In this document: positions 1 through 9,960 of the stretch, in pieces
Layout: each line of letters begins with the position of its first letter
Numbering within the stretch: position 1 is the first letter of the stretch
The notes under the pieces: generated by a model
Databases searched by the model: none
What the model was told of the DNA's origin: nothing
What the model saw: only the letters and a program-made list of their open reading frames with translations
NCBI GenBank assembly: GCA_948099385.1
Contig: CANUEZ040000199.1
Span: 754,001-818,000 of the forward strand
Source: Fasciola hepatica
Lineage: Eukaryota > Platyhelminthes > Trematoda > Plagiorchiida > Fasciolidae
Reading direction: 5' to 3'
Length of the DNA: 64,000 nucleotides
Program-made: the position numbers and the translations under genes

Positions 1-1400
1 ATTGATCATCTCTTGCCTGGTTTCTTTGGTTAACACCCTCGTCTGCTTCTTACATTGCTCGCCACAGGCATCTTCAATGTACCTTTCGGGCTGCGCTGCT
101 TTCCCGCTTTCCACCTAGTGTTAAGTCATCGTAACGTCATCATTCTCACTAACAGTTAAAACCATGTAATCTGCCATTACCTGGTCTTCCTTATCCTCCA
201 CTTGCTTATTTCTCTCTCGTTATTTGCTGTTACAACTGATGCATAGTCGTACCGCAGCTCCTCTAACGTACAAGTTACCCTTCCCCGGTGAGCTTTTACA
301 CCTCTCCAACCATCCCGTACTTCCAGTCGCTCTGCTTTCTCCAGCCATTTCCACGGCCATCCTCTTGCGTCATAATTTACTTCCATTTATTACCGCTTCA
401 CCCACGTTCGACCGTCACCATATGTCACATCTGCAATAATCAGACTGTTAGATTCACTCTTATCTATTTTGGTCGCTCCTTCCCTTCATATTCCCTCATT
501 TGTCAACTTCTGCCCGCAGCCTTCCTTTCCGTGCCTCCAAAGTTGTTTCTCTTTTGCTGCTGATCCCCCAGGTTCACCTGTCACAAGCAAATTTATCAAG
601 GTTTATCCAAGTCAGTTCCGTACCATTTGACCCAACTCTACCTATCTCTTCCGAGCACTGCTACTTCCGTTTTCCGTCTCTTTACTGCTATTTGCTGCTG
701 CTTTGCTATGTATCATATATACATATATATTTGTGTATCCACATATTGTTTCCGCCGCCTGCAATTCTTCGCCGGCCAGCTTTCTTGCCGCCGCGCCGCC
801 ACCCCTCACGATATGCGCCAATTTTGTCATTGTTCGTGCCTCACATCCACCGCATTTCTATCCTTTTGTGGCATTACTGCCATCCGACTCACTCTTTACG
901 TCTTGCATTGCCAGCTTTGTTTTCAAAATGGCACCTTTCAGTTATTACAATAATCCAATAAGGCTCATGGTCACCTAGTCCCCGGCCATACAACACAACA
1001 CTATCTCCTTCCCTTCTTCTCTTCTTCCCTTTCTCTTCATCGTTTCTCGTAAAGATATTTACTCATGCCGATTTTCAGTTCTCCTCATGTAAAACCCCCA
1101 GGTTCCGTTCTCCTCCACATGGCTGAGCCAGCTGCCACATCCGACCTTGACCTTCGAGTTTTCCGGGCCCATGTTTGAATCCATCTCTGGGTTCGCTCAA
1201 ACCCCTCCATTACTCCTTGGTGGGCACACAGTTATCGTCCTCTCATCTGCCCTGTATTTCTCTCTACCCCCTCTGCCTTGCGCATTTTTAAATTTTTCAT
1301 GAATCTTGTCCTTCACTTTTTTGCTTGTGAAGATTTTTATCATGCGTAAGGCATCAATCTGGCGTCTATGAAATAAACAATTGTTGATTATATTATAAAT
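1..1400 (+). repeat. Family C noncoding LINE-like repeat, copy 1 (runs off left edge)
   Basis: This is a pyrimidine-rich noncoding stretch. Its right end, around 1340-1400, reads ATCATGC, then GGCATC, TCTGGCGT and AAATAAACAATTGTTGATTA, which closely matches the reverse complement of 51786-51860. The homology extends inward: the reverse complement of about 1085-1180 resembles 52015-52135 (shared GTCAAGGTC block), and the AT-rich tract at 705-745 corresponds to the one at 52457-52510. The AAATAAAC plus ATT-type tail is typical of the 3' end of a non-LTR retrotransposon, so the sense strand is +. The short open frames inside are not convincing genes. Its 5' end lies outside the window. It could be a 5'-truncated LINE 3' untranslated region or a non-autonomous element. 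Confidence 0.6.
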
Positions 1401-2154
1401 TAGGGCCCAAAACCATCTTTGTGAGCTTCTTTCACTAAGCTTTTTAAATCCTCTTTGGGAGAAACTGGGTTGGACGTTACTCCTTGGACGGCAGCTTCGG
1501 GAAATCTCTGGTTAGGCTGACAGAAGAAATCGATTATTTTGCGGTTACCTGAGCCCTCCTATCCAAACGGGTATTCCAGGAACCCAGTCGGCAGGTGGTA
1601 AGACCTGTAGGCTTCGAACAGTTGTCTCTTTTTTTAACTGAACTGACAGATCCGAGAAGGCTGGCTAGCTAGTGTCGAACCACTGAGTCAGTGATGCTCT
1701 ACGATCCTCGAACGAGTGGAAAGATTCTCGGCTGCTAGGCACGGCCGGAATCCCTCAGGTTCGCTTAAACAAACACCACTCAAACAGTCAGTTCCCTACT
1801 CGAGGCGAGTGCAACTAATGGTATGAATGTGTGTGAAGTAACCAATTCGCGTTATTCAATCCTTGACGTATGTAACAGCGTGGCCAACGAAAGTCACCCA
1901 TCCAAACCCGGCATTCCGTGAAGAAACTCTTTGACCTAATTTTGCTGGTGGATGATTTGCTCCTGATTCCGGGCCACTTCTGAAACCAGGTGATCTGTTG
2001 GTCTTTGACGCGGTGAGGTTGCAAATGCTACTGGTCAATGATTATCTAACGCTGAATCTGGATGATCTCCTTGGCAGCATCTGGGTTTTGAGAGAGACTG
2101 TTCGGGGCTTCCAGAAAAATAGGCAGGGGTGCACCATCGGAATATGTGTAGGAT
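1401..2154. other. Unclassified intergenic-like DNA
   Basis: No open frame with recognisable motifs, no terminal repeat and no clear similarity to the other repeats in the window. It separates a + oriented family C end from a - oriented family A fragment. Confidence 0.4.
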
Positions 2155-3745
2155 CAACAACGGGAATTCGGATGAAATTGTTACCACAAGATGCGGTTTA
2201 AAATGAAATCCACCTGCGGGGTTTCAAAGCGCGATACCAGAGACGTCAGCGGGATATAGAGAAGATTGGTCTAACATTGGATAACTAATTATAGAGGGAT
2301 CCTGTGATATGAATTCAAGTGAGTCGGATTTGATACTAAGATTTTTCCTTTTTCAAAGGTTATTTCAGTGCCATATGGAAATTCATATGAAGAGGAAAAC
2401 TTCAACAGGAATACAATGTACTTCTGAAGAGCGAGAACGATATATGGGGGCAAAGAGGAACTCCAAGAAGGATATCTTTAGAAACAGACAATTTGAGACA
2501 CCCCACTGATGCTACATGGCAAACATGCGGACATGATAGGAAAAAGGCAAAACAGCGATGAATGGGAGAGGGCCAGACCCAAACGAACGGCAAAATCTGA
2601 AAGTGTAAGGATGAGATTTGATGTGTACTTGATATAAGAATAAATAACAACGTTATTTTTGGTTACAAATAGTTGGAATCCTGTTTCAAAAAGACCCTGG
2701 TTGCAGCTGGTGGCAGGGAGCTAATTGAGAAAGAAGCAGGCAAAATAGGGCTGAATTAATGGAATGGGAAGAGTCGGGTGGGAAGGCAGTGGCGAGGGCT
2801 AGATTCCGGACATTGATTTCGGTGTTGCAAGGCAGAATAGATTTAACTCATTGTGTGGAGTACGTTGTATAGTTGTTGAGGTGGTGTAGGAAGATGATTG
2901 GCGTCGGGAACCCAGTCAGCTGTCCGATGAGACTATCTTGATGGATTATAACTCCGGTTAAAAGATTACGATTACTGGTCAGCTATGTAGGGCGTCCCAT
3001 GTTGCTTCGGCAGGGGTGAGTATAAGTTTAAACAGTGGTCAGTCCGATCGATGAAATAGTTTAGTCCGTACGGTTTCCTGAAGAAAATATTGAGTTGGCT
3101 GATGGCTACCCAGGTAACCAGTAAGATCTGAAAGGGATCAGGAGCGCTATTGTCTGAAGAGTGTTCTAGCCTTAAGTTATGGTTATCGTTTTAGTGGAAA
3201 CCAGAGGGGTAACTTTTCCTTGTCTGACGGCCAGTGGGCCGATCTATGGGTGATAAACTTCGAGGATTGTGATAGTTCTGTAGGGCGGCGGGGTGATGGT
3301 GGAGAGATAGGGAGGTTTCAAGCGCAGGCCTAGTCACAAAGCAGAATATTTGAGTTGATAGGTGGTAGAATAAGAGAGGGGACCATTTGAGAACCATGAA
3401 TAACACGATGAAATGGGATGTGGTCAGAAAGAGGGATGGCAAAAAAGGAAGGCAGCAGTCTGGTCGTGGTACCAGCTGTAAATGAGGGCCGAAAAAATAG
3501 CGGGAAGTAAAGTAAAAATTCAAATTAACGGTAAAGTTCTTTCGTGTGGGTGCACACGTGCTGTTTTTCCACGCAGTCATGAGAAATCCGAAGTATACGG
3601 ATTTCGAGTGGACAGGGGTCCTAACATGCCTGCTTGGTTGGACTCAAGTTCACGGAAAAAGTACAAGAGAAGGACGATGAGGCAGCTGAGTTATGTTCTG
3701 AAACAAGAAAACTAAATGAAGTCAGCACCTAACACTGAAGTATTG
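2155..3745 (-). repeat. Family A noncoding repeat, copy 1 (internal fragment)
   Basis: This matches, block by block and in the same order, 43339-44895 and roughly 25580-27480. Shared landmarks on the + strand are CGGGAATTC near 2160, GGATAACTAATTATAG near 2280, CATATGGAAATTCATATGAAG near 2370, the GGTCAGTCCGATCGAT region near 3040, GATGGCTACCCAGGTAA near 3100 and the AACTAAATGAAGTCAGCACC end near 3715. The minus strand is taken as sense because the other two copies have their LINE-like 3' terminus at the low-coordinate end. That terminus (about 190 bp) is missing here, so both ends are lost. The minus-strand open frames are low-complexity and not conserved between copies, so I treat it as noncoding. 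Confidence 0.6.
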
Positions 3746-4540
3746 AATATTTTGTCAAAGGACTAGCGCATTAGAAATACCGTTGTGGCTTTCGATCATG
3801 ACAGTGAAACTATCAAGAATTAAAGTCAACCATTTTGAATGGCTCTCAACGAATGTTCGGAAGTTTGTGGATAGTCTCAACGGTAATATAGCTGAGAGGC
3901 TTTAAGGGTCATGCGAAGGTAGCAATCGAACATCCTTCTCTTTTGCCCACGAAAGGTGGATTCAAGGAGTATGTAGATATCTGTAGCTAGCGATTGATTC
4001 AAAATACGTCAACTGTTGACTTTGTGATTTCTTCATGGATTTTGGACTACTGTTTCTCAAACAACTGTTATTCATACCGCCATGTGGTCATTATCTTTTC
4101 CACGACTAAGGAATTTCTTTTTCTTTTCACGGTTCTGCTTCCTCTGTGAGATAAGTTTGTGGATGTTCAGTATGGAAACGAGATGTAGTGATTCAAGGCA
4201 GTTTGACTTATTAGGGCTCGGTTTTTCTTTCTCGCTCACTTTGATGGACCGTAGAAGTCCAGCTCATTTGCAATGATTTTTGGCTGCCACTCTCGGGACA
4301 AATTTTTTAAGCCTGACCAAGCGTGGTAATTTATTCCCTTTGTTTGGGCTGCAGGACGGCCACTTGCTACTTTTTTTGTCAACTGTTTTCTTTGTACGGA
4401 CTTTTGCACTGGCTTTCGCCACCTTTGAGCTGAATAGTGACCGAGGCTCACTGTCAAAGCTATGATCGTGTTCGTGCTTATATTTTAACTCGCAAGTATT
4501 ATAATAGAATTTGTAGAGCAATCGTGTTCTTGATTCAGGT
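3746..4540. other. Unassigned stretch before the BEL/Pao gag
   Basis: It may hold the decayed 5' leader or Gag N-terminus of the BEL/Pao element that is recognisable from about 4540, but I cannot identify a motif or a long terminal repeat here. The small open frames look random. Confidence 0.3.
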
Positions 4541-5330
4541 TTTGCACCGAATTGGGCTACGCGTTAACTCGAGGCTCCAAGGCGCTATCCAGAAGAGGGA
4601 AATCTTATTAGTCGGTGAATCGAACAGTGAATCGTTGATCAGGCTTCACCCAGACCAGGACTTGAGCGTTTTGTTCGTTACTACATCCTCAAACCAAAGT
4701 TTGGCGGACCTCAAGAAATTGCTCGGGCTGTAAATGAGGACACACACGATGAGCCTAAACTCGGTCTAAGCCATCTTGATTGTAAAAGGATGCATATTTA
4801 GCCACCACAGCCCGACTGGGTAACGCGGCTGAGCTAAATTGTCCAAACAGCCTCATAAGGATAGTTGAAAGATTTCCTTGGGGCCCACAGTAGAAATAAA
4901 CGGAAATTAAAGGCTTATTGATGGATTCGAGGGTTAACCATTGTTCAGGAATTTACCCATGGTATGCAAGTAGTCAGCATGGTCAGCCCGTGCACGACCA
5001 TCATCAAAAGGACGATGTATTTTGAGGCAAAAGCCACTTTCGTGGCTATAACGAGACCCATCTAACACGATAAATGTTGATCGAAGTAATAGTAGCCAAA
5101 GGTGCCCGGCTTGCCTCAGTGACTACGATTTGGATAACTGCAGCTAAGCTTCACGCAAGGAAGCAGCCGAAAGCCACTTTTTCATAGAAACCCACAAACA
5201 GCGCTTCATCTGCCTGAATTTCAATCATTTAGCTGTTTTCTGCCCATCTGGTAATCGCTGTGACAAACCTGGATATTGACTCCGGCACAAAGGCTTACAG
5301 CATCGACACTTGATTTCATCGAGTTCCGAT
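4540..5330 (+). pseudogene. BEL/Pao Gag remnant with zinc knuckles
   Basis: Gag packages the element RNA into particles. Around 4640-4760 one frame reads KFGGPQEIAR, the conserved Pao Gag block seen before a run of acidic and basic residues. Around 5095-5160 a knuckle-like CPACLSDYDLDNCS is visible, followed by FIETHKQRFICLNFNHLAVF and a second cluster CDKPGY (stop) LRHKGLQHRH near 5250-5310, which fits the Cys-rich pattern before the protease. Several frame changes and at least one in-frame stop occur inside the knuckles, so no functional protein is made. Confidence 0.65.
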
Positions 5331-5384
5331 TATACTTAACAGGTTGACTGTGGCTTCATGGCTGCGAATGCAAAAGGTACCCGC

Positions 5385-5950
5385 CTCAGCTACATCCCTG
5401 TGAGGTAACAAGGTCCGTCAGAGTCCTATGAAGTTTACTCCATTTTGGAAACTATGTCTGACGTGACCCTCATCAGTCAGGGCTCGGCAAACACTATTGG
5501 CTTAGATGGTTTCGAAAGTAAAGAAGCTGTTCGCTCTCTGCATGGTGTGAAAGCGACTTGTGGTATGGTCTTTCTGTTAACACAGTCGCTAAAAGGAGAC
5601 TGTTGTGGGAGTTTTTGGGGCCTGCGAAATCAATGACCCTCCAGCAATTTATGTCGAGGATTACGATGTGAGTGCTTTAACCTGCATGCCGCATATTGGT
5701 AGAGGAGCTTCAAAAACGTGCTCAACGAGCGCGTTGAAGTCCTAGTTGGTTGTAAAGTGCTTCAAGCTCATCCGACCGCTGATCGGAGAAAGGGCAAAAT
5801 GAAACAAGCCTTTGCAGTTACATCACCCTTTGGTTGTGTTCTAAAAGGAGCCTCGTCAAACCCAGTTCTGTCTAAAACAGAAGTCAACTGTTTGGTATTA
5901 TTTGAGAAATTGGGTCCATTTTATAATTTATTAGAACAGAAAGAAGACAT
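5385..5950 (+). pseudogene. BEL/Pao aspartic protease and protease-RT linker remnant
   Basis: The protease would release the Gag-Pol domains. Near 5390 one frame gives RLSYIPVR, a stop, then QGPSESYEVYSILETMSDVT; families usually read DSGSDVTL here, so the catalytic Asp-Ser/Thr-Gly is degraded (ETMSDVTL). About 5720-5900 carries the diagnostic Pao linker: VEVLVGCKVLQAH, KQAFAVTSPFGCVLKGASSN and SKTEVNCL, matching the usual IGCDVPEAH / PFAVKTLLGWVLRGP pattern. A stop and a frame change separate the two blocks. The linker frame stays open from 5718 to 6128. Confidence 0.7.
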
Positions 5951-6165
5951 AAGTCGCGAGATGCAAGCATTTCGTTTGCTCTTGTCATCTTCGGACTTGA
6001 AAATTGTCAATATATGTACATGGTTCAGTGGGAGGGGGGTAAATTCAACAATGAAGCAGACACCATCGAACGTTCTTACGGTACGTACATTGGGGAGAGT
6101 GAAGTATGTCGTGTTAACGTCAAGATAGACAACTATGTTGGGTCAATTGTTTTTGTGCACAGAGT
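5936..6165 (+). repeat. Inverted-repeat arm flanking the PLE (left)
   Basis: This + strand stretch aligns with the reverse complement of about 8528-8750. Shared blocks include GAGATG(C/G)AAGCATTTCGTTT, CATTG(G)GGA/AGAGTGAAGTATGTCGTG and GTTAACG, ending at a shared TTTTTGT. By eye the two copies agree at roughly three quarters of positions, with at least one small indel, so they are not a recent duplicate. In one frame both read REM(Q/E)AFRLLLS and later SYGT(Y/H)I(G/E)ESEVCRVN. It continues the BEL linker frame, so it is probably BEL sequence, although Penelope elements can also carry inverted pseudo-LTRs. Confidence 0.6.
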
Positions 6166-6858
6166 GCTGGCTGATGCATCGTGATTAGAATAGCTTCACC
6201 GAACGCCGAAAGTTTCGGTGTTGTATTGCACAACAATGCTTTGAAACACTGGATCAGGTCAACCCTGTGACCTGATGCAACCAAGTGTCTTGCAATCGAA
6301 GAGGCTGGTGGTTTCACGTCCTTGTGTTTTGCCCCAGCAGGTTGCGTTACCAAGTTTGACAGCCGTTTGGGTATGTGTTTTGACGCTCGTTGAGTCAAGC
6401 AACGATCCGTCCTGCTTATTTATACGTCACCGAAGCTGCAAGTAAACTGATACACATTTAGTGAGACATTGGGACCAGCAAGACTGTTTAGGTGATTTTG
6501 AATACATAACCTTTTGGTCGTTCGCAGCGAACGCAACTGCGCCGCTGTGTATGTGTGCCTTTGAGCTGACTTGAGATTACAATTTATTTGGTTGAATAAA
6601 TGATCTCCTTCAAAAGGCAATTTGATAAAATCTTGCTTCTTCTCTCATTGCTTTATCCCGTATAAGTCTCGGCCTCTGATGTTGTCTGATGAAGTTTTCC
6701 GGATAACAGCTGGCAAGCAGCGTTATTTTTATGAACTCTTCAGTGTTTTGTATTTGATCGTCTGTACAGATTCTCTGGGCTCTGTGGAAGGGAGTTCTGA
6801 CTAATCCACGTTTGAAATCCCCTGGAGCGAAGCTGGAGAATAGTAAATAACGTCCACC
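6120..6858 (-). pseudogene. PLE C-terminal region with GIY-YIG endonuclease remnant
   Basis: Just past the RT frame the reading shifts; the continuing frame gives GRYLLFSSFAPGDFKRGLVR, then EGDHLFNQINCNLKSAQRHT and LRSLRTTKRLCIQNHLNSL, all typical of the PLE linker. The nuclease begins with NVYQFTCSFGD, where a TAA at 6420-6422 replaces part of the expected GxYIGxT motif, and continues in the same frame with SRTDRCLTQRASKHIPKRL, SSIARHLVASGHRVD, AFGEAILITMHQPALCAQ, ending at 6120. So the endonuclease is full length apart from one stop and altered GIY-YIG core residues. It would nick target DNA in an active element. Confidence 0.8.
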
Positions 6859-7509
6859 TTACGTTGCTTTTTGGTGTATTCCGCCCTGTAGAGTCCCATC
6901 CTGAGGCCTGGTTGGTAAAATATCTAGAGGTGGCAAACTGTTATCCCGTTCTTCTTCGTGAAATACACTGAGGTTTGAGTGAGTAGAGTCAAGAACGTTA
7001 ACGAAATGGATAAAAAGTTCTTTGGTAGTAAAAACTAAAATATCATCCACGTATCGTCTGTGAAGTGGGAATTGGGAGATATCATCATAGAGCTGTTTTT
7101 CGATCATACCTAAAAATGCAACTGCCAAAACTGGGCCCTGAGGGCGTCCCACGGCCACAATATCAGCTTGTTTGTAAACTTTACCTTCAAAACTGAACCG
7201 AATGTTTTCTGTGCATAAAGGGATGAGTTCCTTTAAATATTCAACAAGAATAGGCAAATGAAAATTATGCGAAATAAAATCACATAGTTGATCTACTGTT
7301 TCACGAAGAGGTATCTTTTTAAAAAGTGACCAAAAGTCGACGGAATTCATCTTATTCCAACTCAATGGAGTATGGTTTATCAAATTTGCAATTTCAAATG
7401 AGTCTTGTAGAAAAAGTGGTATGTGTTTCCGAACGGGGGCTAGGATCTCGACGAGCCACCTGGCAACATTTTGATAAGCCGAGTTTTGTATGCATAACAT
7501 CTGCCTCAA
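6859..7509 (-). pseudogene. PLE reverse transcriptase core
   Basis: The 216-residue open frame contains the PLE signatures in order: YQNVARWLVEILAPVRKHI with DSFEIANLI; IPLRETVDQLCDFI; RFSFEGKVYKQADIVAVG followed by RPQGPVLAVAFLG (normally M/GSPLGPVLA); the catalytic block RRYVDDILVF with the two aspartates at 7042-7053; and LSVFHEEERDNSLPPLDIL with TRPQDGTLQGGIHQK. The second glycine-rich block is slightly eroded but YVDD is intact. The frame starts inside the protein, since the conserved upstream region lies in another frame up to about 7750. Confidence in the family is high. Confidence 0.9.
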
Positions 7510-8241
7510 AGGGACTTCAGGTTGTTTTACTTTGGTTGATCCTCCAAAGTAAGGCGTCTATGTTCCAAGTAATTTTGGCTTTTTGTATGTAGATTCAGAG
7601 ATGAAACCGTGTAGGAGTAAAATTTGAAGTCGTCTTCATGCATGTTTCTTTATCAGCACATTGTTCTCTGGAATAGTGTCCAGTAGGAAATGATGCGCAT
7701 CGGGAAGTATCTGTTCCATCTTTTCCATAAATCCTTGCTTTGCCATAACAAAGACCGCCTGAGCCTTGGTCCGGTCGTGGAAGCAATAAATCACTCATTT
7801 TTTCGAGTAATTTAACCACCACTCTATGTTCTTGTGATAAACAACACCAGTGACGTATGGGAGCAGAGTGATATTGTACAGAACTATCGACCAGCTTGGC
7901 CTTGAACCAGCCGGATTAGTCGTATGACATGGGAACCATATCCTCGACTTTATCATAAAGGTTCTCGGACTGAACGCGTGTTTGTAGCTGGATTACTTGC
8001 TTGAGCAGCACTTTGAAAGTTGTTAATAAAGATAAAACCTCACTTTGAATCGTGGCCAACTGACAACCAGAAAGAATGTCAATGAATACGCTTGCATCCG
8101 TCGTAAATAATGACCACTGTTGCGTTCTGCACGTGCTTCCCTCAAAAGTTTCGATTGTTTACAACCTGGTTCTTTGAACCATTTCTCTTGAAAAGTTCTC
8201 AAATTTGATTCGACAGGTTTAAGGCAGAGTGCCTAGAATAG

Positions 8242-8755
8242 TCACGAAAAGCTATTGTGTTTCGATGAGCTTGAACATCTCCTCACTGCTGCCTCAAGGT
8301 GGGCGTTTGTGAACCTTACGAGAATGATATTGTTACTTGGCATATTCTCTTCCGACAAATTTTTCACTAACCGATTTGGAAAACAACAGGATAGTACGCA
8401 CTCAGTAAGGAATTCACTACGCCCCTTTTTTACTGTCGTTTTACAGCGTAATGTTAATAAGCGATCCAGAGATCGCGTGACATTAGAGAGGAGTATTCGT
8501 TTGAGAAATTTGAAACATTCAGAACAGAAGACAAAAATGACTGACCCAAAGTAGCTGTTTACCCTGGCGTTAACACGACATACTTCACTTTCCTCAATGT
8601 GCGTGCCGTAAGAACTTCCGATCGCGCCTACTTTACCGTTGCATTTATCCCCTACTGTACCTGTAAATCTACTGACACTTTTCACTTCAGCAGTTGACAA
8701 GAGTAAACGAAATGCTTCCATCTCACGACGTATGTCCTCTCTATGTTTGAGATTA
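8242..8755 (-). pseudogene. Inverted BEL-like fragment, open frame joined to unknown or PLE N-terminal sequence
   Basis: The minus-strand frame 8721-8242 (159 codons) starts with MEAFRLLLSTAEVKSVSRF and SSYGTHIEESEVCRVNARVN, which is the inverted copy of the BEL segment at 5936-6165. After about 8528 the similarity to the left arm stops, and the rest (SEFLTECVLSCCFPNRLVK, then a basic and polar tail) vaguely resembles the N-terminal region of PLE proteins. I cannot prove that. The frame is open by chance or because decay is moderate; I do not propose a functional protein. Confidence 0.45.
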
Positions 8756-8836
8756 GTTAACCTTACCCAGTAGATCCAAAGCTGTTTGAATTAGGGTACA
8801 CGAAGTGAGGCCCTAGTTATAAATAGCAGGTTATTT

Positions 8837-9424
8837 TTGATCATATCCAAGCAACGCATTTGGCGGAGAAGAGTACTTGATTATTTAGTGGGAACTACGA
8901 GCTGGGTTTACCTTGGCAAAACTTTGATACCAAAGCACTGTGCAAAGGCTTTTATCCAAGCAGCCACTCGCATCATTACGAGGCGATCTTTACTTCAGAA
9001 AGAGCCCAAAGAATGGATGTCATTGAGGATAGCGAACTCGAAGGATAAATCCACAAGGTCAGGAGGCCGCAAATACGGACCCATGGTTCCTGCCCCGTCT
9101 TTTGTGGTAAATTCTAATAATCTTGGTGGGATGAGGGTGATATTTGATTGTCCAGTAGGGTACAAAGGAATCTTGAGCAGCGAATAGATGAGTGGGTCGG
9201 ACTTCACAAACTGTATTTTAGGGGTACTTCTTAACTTCCGAAGATATCCTGTGACGATGTCGGTGGATATAACAGGAATGTTTCTGCAGGTTCGTGCGCC
9301 GGTCCTAGGCAGATCTGCCCCGAGCGTTTTATTCTGGTACTCAAGTGATTGGAATAAACAGCCGGAGGCTTTTGAAATGAACGTGCACTCGTTTGGAAGA
9401 AATCCGTTTTGTCATTTTTTGTGA
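8837..9424 (+). pseudogene. BEL/Pao reverse transcriptase, N-terminal half
   Basis: Two consecutive open stretches (8837-9187 and 9188-9424, same frame, one stop between) give RKYGPMVPAPSFVVNSNN, LGGMRVIFDCPVGYKGI, then SGSDFTNCILGVLLNFRRYP, VTMSVDITGMFLQVRAP and WNKQPEAFEMNVHSFG. These match the Pao RT pattern KVRVVFDCAA...GPDLTNSLLGVLLRFR...DIEAMFLQV...EYRMTVHxFG. The first catalytic Asp block (VDITGMF) is present; the YVDD block is not found downstream. One internal stop (TAG at 9185-9187) and a terminal one make it non-functional. Confidence 0.85.
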
Positions 9425-9960
9425 TTGCACAGCCTTATTCGCGGAAACCCTCGCGCCGCTTCGTTCCATTTTAAATACACTGAACCACTCATTAGCCTGG
9501 GATGGATGAATGGTAAACTGTATTCTTGATATAGAGTTTGGACGGCAGCACACCGCCCTTGTGGATTTTTTGAGAGTGAAGAAGCCGGGCGATGCTCCAC
9601 TAATTTATTCGGACCAACTGAGGGTCAATATTTCGAAAAGGACCTGAAGTCTTTGAGCTTCAGCCCTCCGAGGGAGACAAACGTTCTGAAGCCTTTAGGA
9701 CTACTCGTGCATGAAGACCCTATTTACTTAGAGGCGGAGAGTCTGTGGCACCTGGTCCAACGGACGGGTTGTTACTCATTCTGTCTCCATGTAGTTGAGT
9801 CACCTAACTGATTTTAAGGCCTCATCACAAGATAAGCGGTTATGTTGGAGCTTCTCAAGTTTTGGAATCAATTGGCAAGTGGTTCTTGATCACAAAGGGC
9901 ACGGCGGTCGTGCATCGTTGTGGAGAGTTGTTCCCAAAGACATGTAAGGATGTTACGGCT
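9425..9960 (+). other. Decayed part of the BEL/Pao element, domains not recognisable
   Basis: This lies between the RT and integrase remnants, where the RT palm, RNase H and integrase zinc domain should be. I see no YVDD, RNase H or HHCC signature, so most of that region is deleted or too decayed. Confidence 0.4.

Larger units (their letters stand above)
6120..8060 (-). mobile_element. Penelope-like element (RT plus GIY-YIG endonuclease), decayed
   Basis: PLEs encode one protein, a telomerase-like reverse transcriptase followed by a GIY-YIG endonuclease, used for target-primed insertion. On the minus strand, after a poor N-terminal part (recognisable from about 7750, including MAKQGFMEKMEQILPDAHHF), the RT frame 7509-6859 is open for 216 codons. 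The C-terminal part continues to 6120 in a different frame. It sits inside a BEL/Pao element in the opposite orientation. Its 5' end is uncertain: an open minus-strand frame at 8242-8721 may include PLE N-terminal sequence fused to BEL sequence. At least two frame changes and one stop make it inactive as written. Confidence 0.8.

Noticed and set aside
242..961. Overlapping + strand open frames of 71-153 codons in the first kilobase
   Set aside because: They lie in pyrimidine-rich noncoding repeat sequence that is repeated at 51781-53225 without conserved frames.
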